Under the pieces are notes generated by a model. The model saw only the letters and a list, made by a program, of their open reading frames with translations. It made no database searches and was not told the origin of the DNA. Position numbers and translations under genes: made by a program. Shown piece after piece: positions 24,304 to 34,066 of a stretch of DNA of 64,000 nucleotides; positions within the stretch are counted from its first letter, which is position 1; every line of letters starts with the position of its first letter. This DNA comes from Algoriphagus alkaliphilus. Its GTDB lineage: Bacteria > Bacteroidota > Bacteroidia > Cytophagales > Cyclobacteriaceae. The stretch lies in NCBI RefSeq assembly GCF_900103735.1, contig NZ_FMXE01000019.1, positions 29,077 to 93,076 on the forward strand, read 5' to 3'.

Positions 24304-26376
24304 TTAATTTATGGGATCTTGGAATTTCACGACCATCATCGAATAATCATCGTCGATTAATCTATCCCCTCCCACAAAAACGTGAAGGGATTCGATAAGT
24401 TGGTTTTGAATTTCAAGAGGGGACTTTTTATGGTGTATTTCCACCAAACTACGGATACGTTCAAATCCAAACTGCTGCCCTTTTTGGTTTTTTGCTTCTA
24501 CGATACCATCAGTAATTAATACCAGAATGTCACCTGACTCATAGTTGAAGGTTTTTTCGTGAACGTGATTTTCGTACTGCTTGTTTCTTAAAATTCCCAA
24601 ACCCAATCCATCAAAGAGCATAAATTCAGATTTATCATCTTTAGCTTTATAAAAGAGGGTAGGAATGTGACCAGCGCGGGCATGGCAGATTTTTTTCTTC
24701 GCTATATCGATAAAGAAGATAGATGCGGTGATGAAATGATTTTTCCCCAGGCATTTGCTCAAAGCTGAATTTGCCTTTATCATAAATTGGGCAGGACTCA
24801 GATTAAGCTGAATAAGGCTATGAAATACGCCTTTCATCTGAGACATGTGGAATGCCGCGGAGGTTCCTTTTCCCGATACATCCCCGATGATGAGTACGTA
24901 TCGGTTTTCATCCAGTTTAAAGGTGTCGTAATAGTCACCACCTACTTCGTCCGCAGCATTTGAAAAGGCACAAATTCCAAAAGAATCAGGATGATCCAAT
25001 TTGGTGGGGAGTAATGCCTTTTGGACGCGTTGAGCAATTTTTAATTCCTCTTGGTATCGCTCGTTTTGAATCGCCTGATTTAGAAGCCGGTGATTTTCTA
25101 CTGCGATACATGCCTGCCGAACAAAAGTGCTGATGATATTTACCATTTCCTTATTGAATCCGTCTCGTACTTCTTTGCAGAGTACCATTCGACCTATTGC
25201 CGTTTTATTGATCACGATTGGGACCAATAGTGTGGATTCGTAACGGGGATGGGTAAGTTTAACGGTAAGCGGCTGAAGCATCTCCGGCTTGTCGGAGGTA
25301 GCCCAGTCTGTTGCATTTTTTTGGTTTTTGATCAGTGCTGAAAGTTCGTGCCTGGTGAGTTCATCCAGAAATCTCAATTGATTCGTTCCGATAATTTGTT
25401 CTTCAGGGTTTATTTCTATCCACGCAGCATCAGCATAGGAAGCGCTCATGCAGCTGTCCAGTAGAATGTCCAGTACCTGCTCTTCATTTTCTCCGGGCTG
25501 AATAGATTGGCTGAGACGTTGGAAATTTATGGCTTCGGTCAGTTTTTGTTCAAAGACCGAAGAGGTGGGGAGATTGAACAAAGTGACTAAAAAACTAAAA
25601 AGGGCGTAGATGAAGATAAAGCCAAATAAGGCCATTAGAAATAAGTTGTCAGTCAGATTAACCTGATATGTCTCTGCCTCAGAATAGGCCATGAACCGTC
25701 TAAACAGGTAACCAATACAGACTAAGATAAAGAAAAGGAAAAGCAGGGACTTCCATTTTTCTTTGAAAGTGAGGTAGGGAATCCATTTCAAATTTCCGGA
25801 TAGTACTGCCGAAATGATTAACAGGATGACCATTCCAAAAAAGAAGCTGTAATCGAAATTATTCTTGTTGAAAAAAACAAAAAACATGGCGACCAGCATA
25901 GCAAATTCGAAAGCCTGCCACTGCTTGACCACTTTCTTGCTCTTTTGATAAAGTATCAAATGCTTCCACAGCAAGGCTGATGAAATCAGAAAAATAGTCG
26001 TGAGGGCAAAATTAACGTGGTAGAAAAAATTCTTCAGAAAAAGCTCCGAGGCCAGCCTGCTGTCTCCCAAAGACAAATAGAAAAGTTCTATCAAAAGGGC
26101 TACACCACTTGCGAAGATCCCCGTCGATGCGGCCCTCCACAAAAGATTTAAGAAATCGCTTTGGATGTTTTTCTCTATTGAATAGCTGTAGAATCCATAA
26201 AGGGTAAAAAAGAAAACAATTTCCAAGATCCAAGTGATCTCGTCTGAAATCCCAGAATCGATCTCGTTGATCATGCCAAATAGCCTAAGCAAATCCACAA
26301 ACAACAAGGCAAGCCACACCAGGATGGCGAGCAGCAGGCTAAGCTTACCTATATGGATTGAGGGTAGTTTGATCAT
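24304..26376 (-). CDS. Membrane SpoIIE/RsbU-type PP2C phosphatase with GAF-like domain
   Basis: A 690-residue protein. About the first 260 residues contain seven to eight hydrophobic segments. A GAF-like region follows (about 300-440), then a PP2C/SpoIIE domain with DEVGGDYYDTF, DVSGKGTSAAFHMSQMKG and LITDGIVEAKN carrying the metal-binding aspartates. The family dephosphorylates STAS antagonists, here presumably the downstream RsbV-like protein, in response to a signal sensed by the membrane or GAF part. It is the first gene of the switch operon. Confidence 0.9.
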   Translation of the reverse strand: MIKLPSIHIGKLSLLLAILVWLALLFVDLLRLFGMINEIDSGISDEITWILEIVFFFTLYGFYSYSIEKNIQSDFLNLLWRAASTGIFASGVALLIELFYLSLGDSRLASELFLKNFFYHVNFALTTIFLISSALLWKHLILYQKSKKVVKQWQAFEFAMLVAMFFVFFNKNNFDYSFFFGMVILLIISAVLSGNLKWIPYLTFKEKWKSLLFLFFILVCIGYLFRRFMAYSEAETYQVNLTDNLFLMALFGFIFIYALFSFLVTLFNLPTSSVFEQKLTEAINFQRLSQSIQPGENEEQVLDILLDSCMSASYADAAWIEINPEEQIIGTNQLRFLDELTRHELSALIKNQKNATDWATSDKPEMLQPLTVKLTHPRYESTLLVPIVINKTAIGRMVLCKEVRDGFNKEMVNIISTFVRQACIAVENHRLLNQAIQNERYQEELKIAQRVQKALLPTKLDHPDSFGICAFSNAADEVGGDYYDTFKLDENRYVLIIGDVSGKGTSAAFHMSQMKGVFHSLIQLNLSPAQFMIKANSALSKCLGKNHFITASIFFIDIAKKKICHARAGHIPTLFYKAKDDKSEFMLFDGLGLGILRNKQYENHVHEKTFNYESGDILVLITDGIVEAKNQKGQQFGFERIRSLVEIHHKKSPLEIQNQLIESLHVFVGGDRLIDDDYSMMVVKFQDPIN

Positions 26377-26472
26377 TGGAACAATACCGCAATAATACTG
26401 AAACTGAATTAATCCTTATTATTTGGAGGGAATTCAGTTGGCCCGGTCCAGTTAAAAATTGTCAAAAAGAGG

Positions 26473-26784
26473 TTAAAGACAAATAAGATCTTCTACCACG
26501 CCTTTTCCTACTTGATCCTCGATCAGAAGCAGAACTTTGGAGCGGTTTAGCATCAGTTCTTTTTTAACAGGTCCGGAGCTTAGTTTTACAAAAAGCTTCT
26601 TATCTCTGATAAATACAGCGGTCGTTCGGTCTGAAATGGTCTTTCCCACAATTTCTCCCCAAAAACTAATCAGTTGTTTTTCTTTGAATTTATCCTCTAA
26701 TCGATACGCTTTGAGTAACTCATTGAACGCTGCCTCCAAAGGTGCAGCTTCCTTTTTTCTCCTAGGATTTGAATTGTAATTCAT
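26473..26784 (-). CDS. DUF721 protein (DciA-like helicase loader candidate)
   Basis: A 103-residue protein with a basic N-terminus (NPRRKKEAAPLEAAF) followed by the DUF721 fold: FWGEIVGKTISDRTTAVFIRDKKLFVKLSS and KKELMLNRSKVLLLIEDQVG. DciA, the characterised member, helps load the replicative helicase in bacteria without DnaC/DnaI. It is transcribed in the same direction as the partner-switch operon but 96 bp before it, so its transcription may be separate. Confidence 0.8.
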   Translation of the reverse strand: MNYNSNPRRKKEAAPLEAAFNELLKAYRLEDKFKEKQLISFWGEIVGKTISDRTTAVFIRDKKLFVKLSSGPVKKELMLNRSKVLLLIEDQVGKGVVEDLICL

Positions 26785-26905
26785 GTGTTTGTCAGTTGAT
26801 TCTAAAGGACAGATTTGCAGGCGGGAGGATTGCCTTGGATAATCATCCCACTATTCAAGTCTCGCGTAATGCCTGTTTGATTCAGCCAGACTCGATTTTA
26901 TGAAT

Positions 26906-28027
26906 TCAGATGAACAGTTCGGCTGCGATACAGTCTGCCAGCAACTTTCCCCTTTTGCTCAAAGATAGGATTTTACCATCCCATATTAGGCAACCCATCT
27001 TTTCTAATTTCTCAATCTCTTTTCTTTTGCTATCCAGAATATCGACCCCATATTCACTGCATAATTCGGCTGGCGAAAGTCCCCAAATCGTACGCAAACC
27101 GGTAAGAATTCTGTCATTTACCTGATCTTCCTTTGTGGAGAGTTCTAATTCAAAAGGACTTGTACCAGCTTCCAACTCTTTAATGTAGGCGGTATTTGAA
27201 GCCGGATTGAGACCGCGGTTTTTTCCGTCAAAGGAATGAGCGCTGGGCCCTACACCGAGGTATGGAACACCCGTCCAATAATTTGTATTGTGCAAGGCAA
27301 ATTGGCCTGACTTGCCAAAATTTGAAATTTCGTATTGGATGTATCCTGATTTTTCTGATTGCTCCTGAAGTAGTTCAAACTGCTCTGCCACAAAATCTTC
27401 TTCTGCAGGCTGAAATCGACCCTTTATAATCCATTTGCCCAAAGCAGTTTTTGGTTCTACGGTAAGCGAATAAGCGGAAATATGCCCCGGATCCTGGCGA
27501 AGTGCTTCTGTCAGATCCTTCTCCCAAATAGAATGATCTCCATATGGAAAGCCATAAATCAAGTCAATGGAAAACTTTTCAAATCCCGCGTCTCTCCCTC
27601 GATAAATCGCGTCCAAGGCCTCAGAGGCAGAATGAACGCGATTGTAAAATTGTAATATTTCTTCCTGAAAACTCTGGATACCCAAGCTCAATCGATCAAT
27701 GCCCAATTCTTTCCAAAACTTTAAATTTTCAGCAGAAAGGTCGTCTGGATTTGCCTCAAGTGTAACTTCCTGCAAGTCTGTGCGAAAAGTTGTTTGAATT
27801 TTTTCCAGTAAAAAATTCAGGTTTTTTTCCGAAAGGAGAGATGGGGTACCTCCTCCCAAGTAGACGGTTTTGATGGGTTGTCCGGCGAGATAATCTTTTC
27901 GGATTTCGAGCTCTTTACCGATTGCTTTCACGAGTTGATCCATTCGGTTCAGATTGGTGCTGAAATGAAAGTCGCAGTAATGGCAAGCTTGCTTGCAAAA
28001 GGGAATGTGAATGTAGATGCCTGCCAA
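26906..28027 (-). CDS. hemW: Radical SAM heme chaperone HemW
   Basis: A 373-residue radical SAM protein. CKQACHYCDF at about 11-20 gives the CxxxCxxC iron-sulfur motif, and YLGGGTPSLL and SLGIQSFQEEILQFYNRVH are HemW-characteristic. It is related to coproporphyrinogen dehydrogenase HemN but has the shorter HemW layout. It inserts heme into target proteins. It is divergent from the barrel-protein gene at 28073, with only 45 bp between the start codons. Confidence 0.9.
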   Translation of the reverse strand: MAGIYIHIPFCKQACHYCDFHFSTNLNRMDQLVKAIGKELEIRKDYLAGQPIKTVYLGGGTPSLLSEKNLNFLLEKIQTTFRTDLQEVTLEANPDDLSAENLKFWKELGIDRLSLGIQSFQEEILQFYNRVHSASEALDAIYRGRDAGFEKFSIDLIYGFPYGDHSIWEKDLTEALRQDPGHISAYSLTVEPKTALGKWIIKGRFQPAEEDFVAEQFELLQEQSEKSGYIQYEISNFGKSGQFALHNTNYWTGVPYLGVGPSAHSFDGKNRGLNPASNTAYIKELEAGTSPFELELSTKEDQVNDRILTGLRTIWGLSPAELCSEYGVDILDSKRKEIEKLEKMGCLIWDGKILSLSKRGKLLADCIAAELFI

Positions 28028-28072
28028 GTGAATTCGATTAACTTGCGAATATAAACAATCCTGAATAGCACC

Positions 28073-29773
28073 TTGAAGTCACTTTTTTTGACAGTAGTTA
28101 GTTGGTTGACTTTTAGCCAGGCAATTTGTCTGGGTCAACAGATCATTCGAGTGGAATGGACTGAATCTCCAACCTCGGAAATCAAAAAAATCAGAGAATT
28201 TGGCACGTTCACTGAAGTGGGGAAATTGACTGACTCGGTTTCCTTGATTTTCAAGTCCGAGGGGTACTTAGAAGGGTATTTTAGGGAGAAAAATTTTAAC
28301 GACACGTTGCGTTTGACTTGGGATTTTGGTCAACTATTTCGGTGGGAAAACATTAAGCCGGGAAGCGTTCCTGAAGAATTTTTTGCATCCTTGGGAAAGC
28401 CGATGTTAAGCTATAAAGCTCCTTACCAGTGGATTGATCGAGTCCTTAGCTATGCCGAAGACACAGGATATCCCTTTGCCGAGTTAAAAATAGATAGCTT
28501 GACTATCAGAAATAATCTGATCTCCGGAGTGTTGGAGTACAACTCTGGCCCAAGGATCACTTGGGATAGCTTGGAGATTGCAGGTGGAAGTAAAACTGAT
28601 AAGCGATACCTTCAGCAGGTTACAGGCTTGATCCCAGGCCAACCCTTTTCACAAAAAGACCTGGCAAAAGCCACTCAAACCATCCGTAAATCACCTTATT
28701 TCACGGTTGTTGAGTCACCTGAATTGGCATTTCAGATGCGGCAGGCAAAGCCCATTTTTATGCTTCAGGATCGAAGAGTCAATGTGTTTGACGGAGTTAT
28801 TGGGCTTTTGCCTAATGAGAATGAACTAGGAAAAGTCTTGATTACTGGGGAAGTGGATCTTCAATTGTATCATCTAGGAGGGAAAGGCAGGGATTTCTCT
28901 CTTAATTGGCAAAGGCTGAATATTCAATCCCAATCCCTGGAAATTAAAGCTAAAGAATCCTTTGTCTTTCATACCCCATTGGATGTTGGGGTAGGTTTCT
29001 CTTTGCTCAAACAGGATTCCAGTTTTGTGAATCGGATGTTTGAACTGGATTTTGGATTTCGGATATCAGATAAAACCTATTTGAATTTCTTTACAAAAAG
29101 GCAAGCAGGAGATCTGATATCACCCGAAGACATCATTCCTGATCAGGCCTTGCCTGCCTCGATTGACTACAGATGGAATCAATATGGGATCGGAATGGAT
29201 TGGAATACCCTGGATTCACCAGTTTCTCCAAGAAGGGGCAGCAGAATTCAAGGAAGGTTTTCTTTAGGCAATAAGCAAATACTGCAAAACACGGGACTAC
29301 CTGAGGAATTATATGATGGGCTTGAAGAATCCTCTGCGCAGTATCAAGGGTGGTTTTCAGGAGAAAAACATCTGTTTGTTAAACCTACCTGGGGAATGTG
29401 GTTTAGAGCAGTTGGGGGATTTCTTCAAAATCAGAATTTGTTCCTCAATGAGCTTTATCGGGTAGGTGGATTGAAAAGTCTTCGTGGATTTAACGAGAAA
29501 AATTTCTTTGCAAAAAGTTTTGGCTATCTCAATCTCGAACAGCGCTTGTTTTTTGATCAAAATTCCTTTCTGATTGTTTTTGCTGACCTTGGGATCATCG
29601 AAAACCCGTATAATTCTCCCAAGATTGACCGTCCATTTTCATTTGGCACGGGAATCAATTTGGACACTGACGGAGGATTATTCAGTTTTGTGCTTGCGAT
29701 AGGGAAATCTGACATCCAAGCCTTATCGTTTTCTTATTCCAGGATTCACTTTGGGTATCTGGCTAGGTTTTAG
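28073..29773 (+). CDS. Outer-membrane BamA/TamA-like barrel protein with POTRA domain (TTG start)
   Basis: A 566-residue exported protein (signal peptide MKSLFLTVVSWLTFSQAICLG). A POTRA-like domain occupies about 165-225 (ITWDSLEIAGGSKTDKRYL, then GLIPGQPFSQKDLAKATQTIR). A C-terminal Omp85-type barrel carries the lid-loop signature YRVGGLKSLRGFNEKNFF. The start codon is TTG at 28073: no in-frame ATG precedes the signal peptide, and this TTG gives a textbook one. It may insert outer-membrane proteins or transport lipids. A DUF4271 gene follows after 14 bp. Confidence 0.85.
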   Translation: MKSLFLTVVSWLTFSQAICLGQQIIRVEWTESPTSEIKKIREFGTFTEVGKLTDSVSLIFKSEGYLEGYFREKNFNDTLRLTWDFGQLFRWENIKPGSVPEEFFASLGKPMLSYKAPYQWIDRVLSYAEDTGYPFAELKIDSLTIRNNLISGVLEYNSGPRITWDSLEIAGGSKTDKRYLQQVTGLIPGQPFSQKDLAKATQTIRKSPYFTVVESPELAFQMRQAKPIFMLQDRRVNVFDGVIGLLPNENELGKVLITGEVDLQLYHLGGKGRDFSLNWQRLNIQSQSLEIKAKESFVFHTPLDVGVGFSLLKQDSSFVNRMFELDFGFRISDKTYLNFFTKRQAGDLISPEDIIPDQALPASIDYRWNQYGIGMDWNTLDSPVSPRRGSRIQGRFSLGNKQILQNTGLPEELYDGLEESSAQYQGWFSGEKHLFVKPTWGMWFRAVGGFLQNQNLFLNELYRVGGLKSLRGFNEKNFFAKSFGYLNLEQRLFFDQNSFLIVFADLGIIENPYNSPKIDRPFSFGTGINLDTDGGLFSFVLAIGKSDIQALSFSYSRIHFGYLARF

Positions 29774-29787
29774 CGGGTGAAAAATTT

Positions 29788-30897
29788 ATGTCTAAAATTC
29801 GACTACTATTCTTTTTTTACTTTCTGCTGAGTACTGCATCGGTAGCACAGGTGTTGGAAAATTATGACGGGCTATGGAAATCTGCACGGGAGGAATCTTG
29901 GTTTGGGAGCAACAATCAAATTGAGCTAAAACTTAATTTGACCGCATTTCCCCAATCTGAATTCCAGATTAAATTACCTGCTAAATCCACTGTTTTTATT
30001 GATCAAAAACTGTGGCAATTGACGACAGGCGATACAGTTTTTTATAAATCGGTCAATGAATTGAAGGCGGAGTTTAGAAAAGATTCATTGGACTTCACAG
30101 TGGTAAGTCCCAATCTTGCCCCGATGAATGTGGGGATTAAGAAATTAATAGGACGGATTGATGGAGTTGATACTAGCGTAATTTCGGAGGGAGTTCCACT
30201 TTTAGAACGATTCGTCCCCCAGTCTGTGAAAGATTTTTATTTTACAGGCTTATTTGTGATTATTTTTTTCCTTGCCTTGTATAAGCTTGCCTACCCATAT
30301 TTGTTGGCAGTGATGCTTCAGCCCTTGGCAGTAATCAGTGCTGAGGACTTTTCTGAAAGCGGTAACCTTCAAAAGTTTTTTTCATTTGACATTATTTTCT
30401 ATCTCTTGATTGTGGGAATGATGATTTCGCAGACTGCTGTTACAGGTTTGGTGATTTTCAAAAAAGACTGGCTGGAGACATGGATTGGATTGGATTTTTC
30501 TTCACTCTTGCTGATTTGGCTACTTGGCGCATTTGCAATATTGGTCTTGACCATCTTTAAGTTTATCGGTATCCGTGTGATATCTTACTTATTTGATTTG
30601 GGAAAGGCGGAGTTTTCGCATTTTTTCTATCTTTTGAGATTGGTAGTTTTTGGATTTGCCTTAGTTTTGTTGGTGGGGGCTTATTTTGTTGCCAACAATT
30701 TTTCGGAACTGGGATCTGCCCTAACGATTTTAATTACGGGCTTCTTTTGGTTTTATATTTTCGGGGTAGTGGGTTTATTTCTTATTATGATGAATAGACT
30801 GAGTTTTAAGAAATACCATTTATTTACCTACCTTTGTATTGCTGAATTAGTACCATTTCTAATCTTTTCAAAGTGGATTATGTTTCTTGGTCTATGA
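29788..30897 (+). CDS. DUF4271 multi-pass membrane protein
   Basis: A 369-residue protein with a signal peptide (ending ASVAQ), an extracytoplasmic domain to about residue 140, and six hydrophobic segments to the C-terminus. DUF4271 is a Bacteroidota-specific family, recalled next to hemD as here. Its function is unknown; the location is the inner membrane. It lies between a barrel-protein gene and hemD in one apparent transcription unit. Confidence 0.8.
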   Translation: MSKIRLLFFFYFLLSTASVAQVLENYDGLWKSAREESWFGSNNQIELKLNLTAFPQSEFQIKLPAKSTVFIDQKLWQLTTGDTVFYKSVNELKAEFRKDSLDFTVVSPNLAPMNVGIKKLIGRIDGVDTSVISEGVPLLERFVPQSVKDFYFTGLFVIIFFLALYKLAYPYLLAVMLQPLAVISAEDFSESGNLQKFFSFDIIFYLLIVGMMISQTAVTGLVIFKKDWLETWIGLDFSSLLLIWLLGAFAILVLTIFKFIGIRVISYLFDLGKAEFSHFFYLLRLVVFGFALVLLVGAYFVANNFSELGSALTILITGFFWFYIFGVVGLFLIMMNRLSFKKYHLFTYLCIAELVPFLIFSKWIMFLGL

Positions 30898-30931
30898 GGT
30901 GTTTTAACCAAAAATTAAGGAAATAACTAGC

Positions 30932-31705
30932 ATGAGTGCAACTCCAAAAGATCGCTTTAAGCCAGTAAAAAGTATTCTAGTTTCCCAGCCAAAACCTACT
31001 GATGTAAATTCTCCCTACGTCCTGCTTTCGGAAAAGTATAAACTAAAAATAGACTTTAGACAATTCATTAAGGTCGAGCCTGTTCCGCCAAAAGAATTCC
31101 GAAAGCAAAAGATTGATATTTTGAAGCATACGGCAGTCATTTTTACAAGCCGGAATGCCATCGATCACTTTTTTGCGATTTGTAAGGATTTCAAGATAGA
31201 AATGCCTGCTGAAATGAAATACTTCTGCATTTCAGATCAAACTGCACATTACCTCCAAAAGTATATTGTCATCCGAAAGCGAAAGTTATTCGTGGGACAG
31301 AAGACAGCTGAGGATCTTTTTGATTACTTCAAGAAGCACAAAAACGAGAAGTATTTGTTCCCATGCTCTGATATCCGAAAGGATGACATACCCGGATACA
31401 TGGAAAAACATGGTATCGCATTCACTGAGGCCATTATTTATCATACGGTTGCAGCAGATTTGACTGATCTGGCAGATGTTAAATATGATGTTTTGGCCTT
31501 CTTCAGTCCATCAGGCATCAAATCCTTAAAACAAAACTTTCCGGATTTCGTCCAAGGAAACACCAGAATTGCTGCATTTGGTCCTACTACAGCACAGGCT
31601 GTTCGGGATTTGGATTTGATTTTGGATATTGAGGCGCCAATGCCAAATGCGCCAAGTATGACGGGGGCATTGGAGCTTTATATCAAAAAGGCAAATAATT
31701 TGTAA
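30932..31705 (+). CDS. hemD: Uroporphyrinogen-III synthase
   Basis: A 257-residue protein with the two-lobed HemD layout: AVIFTSRNAIDHFF in the first lobe and DVLAFFSPSGIKSL followed by AAFGPTTAQAV in the second. It closes hydroxymethylbilane with inversion of ring D in heme biosynthesis. The sequence diverges from proteobacterial HemD but agrees with Bacteroidota members. It lies 34 bp after the DUF4271 gene. Confidence 0.85.
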   Translation: MSATPKDRFKPVKSILVSQPKPTDVNSPYVLLSEKYKLKIDFRQFIKVEPVPPKEFRKQKIDILKHTAVIFTSRNAIDHFFAICKDFKIEMPAEMKYFCISDQTAHYLQKYIVIRKRKLFVGQKTAEDLFDYFKKHKNEKYLFPCSDIRKDDIPGYMEKHGIAFTEAIIYHTVAADLTDLADVKYDVLAFFSPSGIKSLKQNFPDFVQGNTRIAAFGPTTAQAVRDLDLILDIEAPMPNAPSMTGALELYIKKANNL

Positions 31706-31779
31706 ATCTTAAAATCATTTTCTGTGGTTTTTCAGTTTAAATTCATGTACTATTTAAAAATGGGAAAGACTACAGCCTG

Positions 31780-32760
31780 ATGAATACCAAAAGCCGCTTG
31801 GATAACTTTTTAAAAACAGGAATCGTGCTGATTCTGCTTTTAAATGCAGTAAGCGCATATTGCCAACAGGACGCACAGTTTACCCAATACATGTACAATG
31901 GCATGTTTTACAATCCTGCTTTTGCGGGGAAAGAGGGGGGGTATCGTTTTTCTGCACTTCATCGGTCCCAATGGCTCAACTATACTACCACTTCAGGACA
32001 AGGAGGGGCGCCTATCACTCAATTGATCACCGCAGAAGGAAGGCTTGAGGGTAAAAATATAGGGTATGGCATATCCATCGTCAATGATCAGATCGGAGCG
32101 GCAGGAAATCTCGAAATCAATCTTAAAGCTAGCTACCATAAAAAAATAAACAGGGCCACATTGAGTTTTGGTGGGTATGCCGGAATATTTTCGAGTTCCT
32201 TGGATTATGGGGGAATTATTGTTGTCAATCCTGAACCTACTCTACCCAACGCAGGCAAAGAAGGCCAATTAGCTTTGGATTTTGGAGCAGGTATTTTGTA
32301 TGATCGGGGAGATTATTATTTGGGACTGAGTTCAAAACACCTAAATCAGCCAGCATTTGATTTTGGAGATGGAGCCTACGCAAATCAGTTAAAAAACCAT
32401 TCTTATGTATTGTTCGGTTATAGAATCAGACCAATAGGTCAATTGAGAATAGAACCCAGTTTGCTAATCAAAACTGTATCGTTTAATAATTTTTCTTATG
32501 ATGTCAGCGTTATGGCAACACATCAGAATAAGATCAATGCAGGATTGGCGTATCGTGGGGAGGAGTCTATTTCTTTGATTTTGGGATATAGTTTATTGAG
32601 AGACAATTCTCTAAAGCTAGGTTATGCATTTGATTTAGTCACCGGGGGATTAGATGCCAAATCTCCGACCAGTCACGAGTTAATGCTAAGGTATGTTCTT
32701 TCGTCCTCCAACCGAGAGATAGAACGTGTTATTCAAAGAACCCCAAGATTTAGATTTTAA
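31780..32760 (+). CDS. PorP/SprF-family T9SS outer-membrane protein
   Basis: A 326-residue protein with a signal peptide and then QDAQFTQYMYNGMFYNPAFAGKEGGYRF, the N-terminal signature of the PorP/SprF family (PF11751). These proteins form a small outer-membrane barrel needed for attachment or secretion of particular T9SS substrates. Its position directly before gldK matches the porP-porK-porL-porM-porN gene order of T9SS loci in the phylum. Confidence 0.92.
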   Translation: MNTKSRLDNFLKTGIVLILLLNAVSAYCQQDAQFTQYMYNGMFYNPAFAGKEGGYRFSALHRSQWLNYTTTSGQGGAPITQLITAEGRLEGKNIGYGISIVNDQIGAAGNLEINLKASYHKKINRATLSFGGYAGIFSSSLDYGGIIVVNPEPTLPNAGKEGQLALDFGAGILYDRGDYYLGLSSKHLNQPAFDFGDGAYANQLKNHSYVLFGYRIRPIGQLRIEPSLLIKTVSFNNFSYDVSVMATHQNKINAGLAYRGEESISLILGYSLLRDNSLKLGYAFDLVTGGLDAKSPTSHELMLRYVLSSSNREIERVIQRTPRFRF

Positions 32761-32940
32761 ATCTGATTCTCGGTAAAATGCTTTACAGCAAATGCCGATT
32801 ACGTTTCGTTTACAAAAAGGTTTATAATTGGCAGGTTATTTGCATTATTGGGGTTTATTCGCCTAAATTTCGAATTAGGATTAAGATTTGTGTTGAGCAA
32901 TAATTTGATGATTTCAAAAACGTCATTTATGTATAAAAAA

Positions 32941-34023
32941 ATGAAAATTCGCTTAGTCCCGATAACTTTGGGTTTAGCATTAGCAACCCTTTTGCCAGGT
33001 TGCGGGCTTTTTAATAAGAAGGGATCTGCAAGTGAAAAGTCCAACAGGCGAGGCGAGGTTACCGGGGTAGCCAAAAGAGCGAGCTGGCAGCAAAATCTCC
33101 CGATAGACATGGTACCAGTGAAAGCTGGTACTTTTTGGATGGGACAATCTGATGAAGATATTGCCTACACGCAGTCTGCTATGAATAAGCAAATCACTAT
33201 TTCTGAATTTTTTATGGACAAATACGAAGTGTCCAATAACAAATACAGACAATTTTTGGAGGCTGTTAAAAACGGAGAGTTAGCCACCGGTACCCCCACT
33301 ACGCTAAAAGATCCACCCACATTTAACTTTGAGGAACTTAAACCTGACACTACAGTGTGGTCGACAAGCTTCTCTTATCATTATGGAGATCCTTTGATGG
33401 AATTTTATTTTGACCACCCAGCTTTTGACGATTATCCTGTGGTAGGAATTACTTGGGATCAAGCGCAGCAATACTGTGTGTGGAGAACCTATCATCTCAG
33501 GGCTAATGATGACTCTGATTTTGATATTCCTTCTTTTAGACTTCCTTCTGAGGCAGAGTGGGAATATGCAGCAAAAGGCGGCAAGGATGTCGCTAAATAT
33601 CCTTGGGGAGGTCCATATCTTAAAAACAAAAGAGGTTGTCTGATGGCAAACTTCAAACCGGGTAGGGGTAATTACATCGATGATGGTTTTGCTTACACTG
33701 CGCCCGTGGATGTTTTTTCTCCGAATGGATTTGGATTGTATAACATGTCCGGTAATGTGGCAGAATGGGTGATGGACGCATATAAAGCAACATCCAGAGT
33801 CGATACTTGGGATTTGGATCCGGTATATAACGATCCAAATGAACCAAGAAAGATAGTTCGGGGCGGAAGCTGGAAAGATATCGCACATTATTTAGAGACG
33901 TCTACCCGGACCTATGAATATCAGGACGTGGCTCAGGCACACATTGGATTCAGAACTGCTATGACTTTCATGGGCAGATCCGGATCAATGGATGTAAAGT
34001 CTTCAAAGCGTACAAGACGGTAA
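32941..34023 (+). CDS. gldK: T9SS ring lipoprotein GldK (PorK)
   Basis: A 360-residue lipoprotein with a signal peptide ending in lipobox LLPGC at Cys21 and a formylglycine-generating-enzyme/sulfatase-modifying fold (MVPVKAGTFWMGQSDEDI, PSEAEWEYAAKGG, SGNVAEWVMDAY, RKIVRGGSWKD). GldK forms a periplasmic ring with GldN under the outer membrane. ATG at 32941 is chosen over the upstream in-frame start at 32848 because it places the lipoprotein signal correctly. It is first of the gldK-L-M-N block. Confidence 0.95.
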   Translation: MKIRLVPITLGLALATLLPGCGLFNKKGSASEKSNRRGEVTGVAKRASWQQNLPIDMVPVKAGTFWMGQSDEDIAYTQSAMNKQITISEFFMDKYEVSNNKYRQFLEAVKNGELATGTPTTLKDPPTFNFEELKPDTTVWSTSFSYHYGDPLMEFYFDHPAFDDYPVVGITWDQAQQYCVWRTYHLRANDDSDFDIPSFRLPSEAEWEYAAKGGKDVAKYPWGGPYLKNKRGCLMANFKPGRGNYIDDGFAYTAPVDVFSPNGFGLYNMSGNVAEWVMDAYKATSRVDTWDLDPVYNDPNEPRKIVRGGSWKDIAHYLETSTRTYEYQDVAQAHIGFRTAMTFMGRSGSMDVKSSKRTRR

Positions 34024-34066
34024 TTCAAATTTTCAAAAAACCTAAACCTTAATTTATAATTTACAA

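Noticed and set aside
26826..26850. Possible decayed copy of the ~150-bp element end (ggattgccttggataatcat)
   Set aside because: Only one end is partly matched and no left end is found nearby.
33304..33888. 194-residue minus-strand frame inside gldK
   Set aside because: Shadow of gldK, whose reading frame matches a known family throughout.
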